Below are positions 13,408-17,350 of a stretch of 17,350 nucleotides of DNA, piece by piece. This stretch comes from Pseudomonadota bacterium (GTDB lineage Bacteria > Pseudomonadota > Gammaproteobacteria > Burkholderiales > Burkholderiaceae_F), in NCBI GenBank assembly GCA_023443095.1, contig JAEZVV010000137.1, positions 1-17,350 of the forward strand. The letters run 5' to 3'. Made by a program: the position numbers and the translations under genes. The first letter of the stretch is position 1. The number at the start of each line of letters is the position of its first letter. The notes below the pieces were generated by a model. The model was given only the letters and a program-made list of their open reading frames with translations, had not been told where the DNA came from and ran no database searches.

Positions 13408-14574
13408 TCAGCGCCGGCCGGCCAAATAAGACGCGATTCGCTCCACCGCCTCTTCGAGCGCGGGGAGCGAGTTCGCGTACGAAATGCGCACGTAGCGCTG
13501 GGCTTCGGCGCGGCCGAAGTCCTTGCCCGGCACCAGGCATACGCCGGTGCGTTCCAGCAAGTCGGAGGCGAACTGGCTGCTGTCATGCGCGACTTGGCTG
13601 ATATCGGCATAGATATAGAAGGCGCCGTCAGGTTCGACCGGAATAGTGAGGCCGATCGCGCGCAGCGCCGGCACCAGGAAGTCGCGGCGCCGCTTGAACT
13701 TGGCGCGCCGCGATTCGAAGATCGAACGGCTTTCCGGCGAAAAACAAGCGAGTGCCGCGTGCTGGGCGACGGCCGAGGGACAGATCGTGAGGTTCTGCGC
13801 CAGCTTTTCGAGTTCGGGCACCAGGGCGATCGGCGCCACCATCCAGCCCAGGCGCCAGCCAGTCATGTTCTGGTACTTCGAGAAGCTGTTCACCACGACA
13901 GCATCGTCACTCACGCTTAGCGCGGTCACAGGCCGGCCTTCGTAGCTCAGCCCCTGGTAGATCTCGTCGACGATGGCGAAACCGTCCTTGGCTCTGACCA
14001 GGGCCAGCAGGCGTTCCAGCTCGGCGAGTCCGATCGAGGTGCCGGTCGGATTCGAGGGCGACGCAACCAAGAGCCCGCGCGTGGCCGAGGTCCAGGCGTC
14101 CGCGGCGGCGTCCGCGGTTAGTTGGAAACGCTCGCGCGGGCCAGAGGGAATCAGCCGCGCCCGGCCGCCAGCGGCGAGCACGAAGTTGCGGTTGCAGGGG
14201 TAGCTGGGGTCGGCCATCAAGACTTCGGCGTCCGGATCGACCAGGGCGGTACACGCCAGCGTCAGCGCGCCTGAGGCGCCCGCGGTGATCACGATGCGCG
14301 CCGGATCGATCGATACCCCGAAGTGCTCGGCGTAATGGCCGGCGAGCGCTTCGCGAAGTGCGTTCAGGCCCAGGGATGGCGTGTAACGGGTGGCACCGGC
14401 CTCGATCGCGCGGATCGCGGCGTTCCGCACGGGGGCCGGGGCCGAGAAGTCCGGTTCGCCTATGCTCAGATGGATGATCGAGCGCCCCGCGGCGGCAAGC
14501 TGATCGGCGCGTTTGATGATCTCCATGACATGGAACGGCTCGATCAGCGCATTGCGCGCCGCTATTGCAAACAT
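13408..14574 (-). CDS. Class I/II pyridoxal-phosphate aminotransferase
   Basis: A 388-residue cytoplasmic aminotransferase of fold type I. The PLP lysine is K233 in NSFSKYQNMTGWRLGW; other cofactor residues are N175 in SPSNPTGT (172-179), D203 and Y206 in VDEIYQGLSYEG. An arginine near the C-terminus in RYVRISYANS should bind the substrate carboxylate. The N-terminal SIGEPDF and TRYTPSLGL segments are typical of the aspartate/alanine/aromatic group. The ATG at 14574 was chosen because it gives the family N-terminus and has GGGAG about 6 bases upstream; the frame runs open to 14679 without similarity. Amino-donor specificity cannot be read from the sequence. It stands alone, divergent from the malic enzyme gene. 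Confidence 0.9.
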   Translation of the reverse strand: MFAIAARNALIEPFHVMEIIKRADQLAAAGRSIIHLSIGEPDFSAPAPVRNAAIRAIEAGATRYTPSLGLNALREALAGHYAEHFGVSIDPARIVITAGASGALTLACTALVDPDAEVLMADPSYPCNRNFVLAAGGRARLIPSGPRERFQLTADAAADAWTSATRGLLVASPSNPTGTSIGLAELERLLALVRAKDGFAIVDEIYQGLSYEGRPVTALSVSDDAVVVNSFSKYQNMTGWRLGWMVAPIALVPELEKLAQNLTICPSAVAQHAALACFSPESRSIFESRRAKFKRRRDFLVPALRAIGLTIPVEPDGAFYIYADISQVAHDSSQFASDLLERTGVCLVPGKDFGRAEAQRYVRISYANSLPALEEAVERIASYLAGRR

Positions 14575-14942
14575 GAGAGCTCCCGAAGTGAGCGGATATC
14601 TTATCGAGCAGGGAGCGAGGCCTTGGCGGCGGGTACGGGGTCTTGTTGTTGCAGGTAAAAAAAGACCCATCTGCTGCATGCGCCCGAACTCGACCGAGGA
14701 GGGGGAGGGGTGCCGAGTCCGGGAACCGCATCCAGGGTGTGAGACGGGTCCATAAGTCCAAGTTTAGTATTTTCCCTGTTTGTAATCCATATTTGTCTAG
14801 GTCAAACACGCTCGCTTCGAGCAAACCTCTCCGATTGGCTTATGACGCCGCTCAGTGGACGTGTGCTCGCGCCGCCCCCCGAGAGGAAAGCGCAGCCGAA
14901 CAGGCCATAATCGCCCCTCGTCTGGCTACACCCCCCATATCG
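14575..14942. other. Divergent intergenic region between aminotransferase and maeB
   Basis: A 368-bp gap that must contain two divergent promoters. It is distinctive for an AT-rich island (about 14754-14810) in otherwise GC-rich DNA, a purine-rich block near 14696-14710 and a seven-A run near 14657-14663. I could not find a convincing hexamer pair on either strand. A CATAAT at 14906-14911 may be a -10 for maeB, but no -35 accompanies it. The malic-enzyme frame is open through this region but has no family similarity before 14943. Confidence 0.5.
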
Positions 14943-17243
<2,301 letters not shown>

Positions 17244-17249
17244 GCGACG

Positions 17250-17350
17250 ATGAACGCGAGCTGGAAGGGGCTGCGGCGCAGCCTGTTGCGGGGAGCGGGG
17301 GCCGTGCTCTTGGCGGCCTTGGCCGCCACCGGGGCGCTGGTGGCGGCGCG
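17250..17350 (+). CDS. Start of an exported or membrane protein, cut by the window end
   Basis: An ATG 6 bp after the maeB stop opens a frame that stays open to the window end (33 full codons). The translation begins MNASWKGLRRSLLRGAGAVL and continues as an Ala/Leu/Gly/Val-rich stretch: a basic N-terminus followed by a hydrophobic core, typical of a Sec signal peptide or a first membrane helix. The short spacing suggests co-transcription with maeB. Too little is visible to name a family. Confidence 0.55.
   Translation, partial: MNASWKGLRRSLLRGAGAVLLAALAATGALVAA

Noticed and set aside
12143..13540. 465-codon minus-strand frame across the transglycosylase and its leader
   Set aside because: It runs antisense to a transglycosylase with intact catalytic motifs and perfect ribosome site, and its translation is low-complexity Arg/Ala-rich.
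14777..14805. Minus-strand TTGACC as -35 of an aminotransferase promoter
   Set aside because: The best partner (TACAAA) has a 15-bp spacer and only four matches; too weak to report as a promoter.

Overview
The window is GC-rich, densely packed bacterial DNA with almost no spacer inside transcription units. UbiD, a MaeB-type malic enzyme, an exported tetraheme cytochrome c and a DppABCDF-type peptide transporter together suggest a respiring Gram-negative, most likely a betaproteobacterium of the Rhodocyclales/Burkholderiales kind. This placement rests on protein flavour and gene content only. No tRNA, rRNA, CRISPR array, insertion sequence or phage gene was seen.

Layout. (1) Positions 14-1535, plus strand: a periplasmic four-haem c-type cytochrome followed 7 bp later by an MFS_3-type exporter. 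(2) 1475-2200, minus strand: a Crp/Fnr-family regulator whose 3' end overlaps the exporter by 61 bp and which has a perfect 8-bp palindrome just upstream of its start. (3) 2376-9705, minus strand: a seven-gene unit transcribed as substrate-binding protein, two permeases (DppB/DppC type), two ATPases (DppD/DppF type), an N-formylglutamate amidohydrolase-family protein and an AstE/aspartoacylase-family zinc hydrolase. Most junctions are start/stop overlaps. (4) 9840-12057, minus strand: a YiiM-like MOSC protein behind UbiD of ubiquinone synthesis. (5) 12058-12541: a long non-coding region with a good sigma-70 promoter and a leader of about 280 nt in front of a membrane-anchored lytic transglycosylase (12542-13390, plus). 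(6) 13408-14574, minus strand: a class I/II PLP aminotransferase, convergent with the transglycosylase. (7) 14943-17243, plus strand: full-length NADP-type malic enzyme with a phosphotransacetylase-like C-terminal domain, followed at 17250 by the first 33 codons of an exported or membrane protein cut by the window end.

The most interesting part is region 3. It couples an oligopeptide-type importer to two different deacylating amidohydrolases in one tightly coupled unit, with no histidine-utilisation or arginine-succinyltransferase genes nearby. Upstream of it I read a sigma-54 promoter (GGGCAT-N5-TTGCA) and a near-perfect NtrC-type site (TGCACC-N5-GGTGCG). The working hypothesis is a nitrogen-scavenging system that imports N-acylated (for example N-formylated) amino acids or short peptides and strips the acyl group in the cytoplasm. 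The families and the regulatory motifs are seen in the sequence; the substrate and the regulation are inference.
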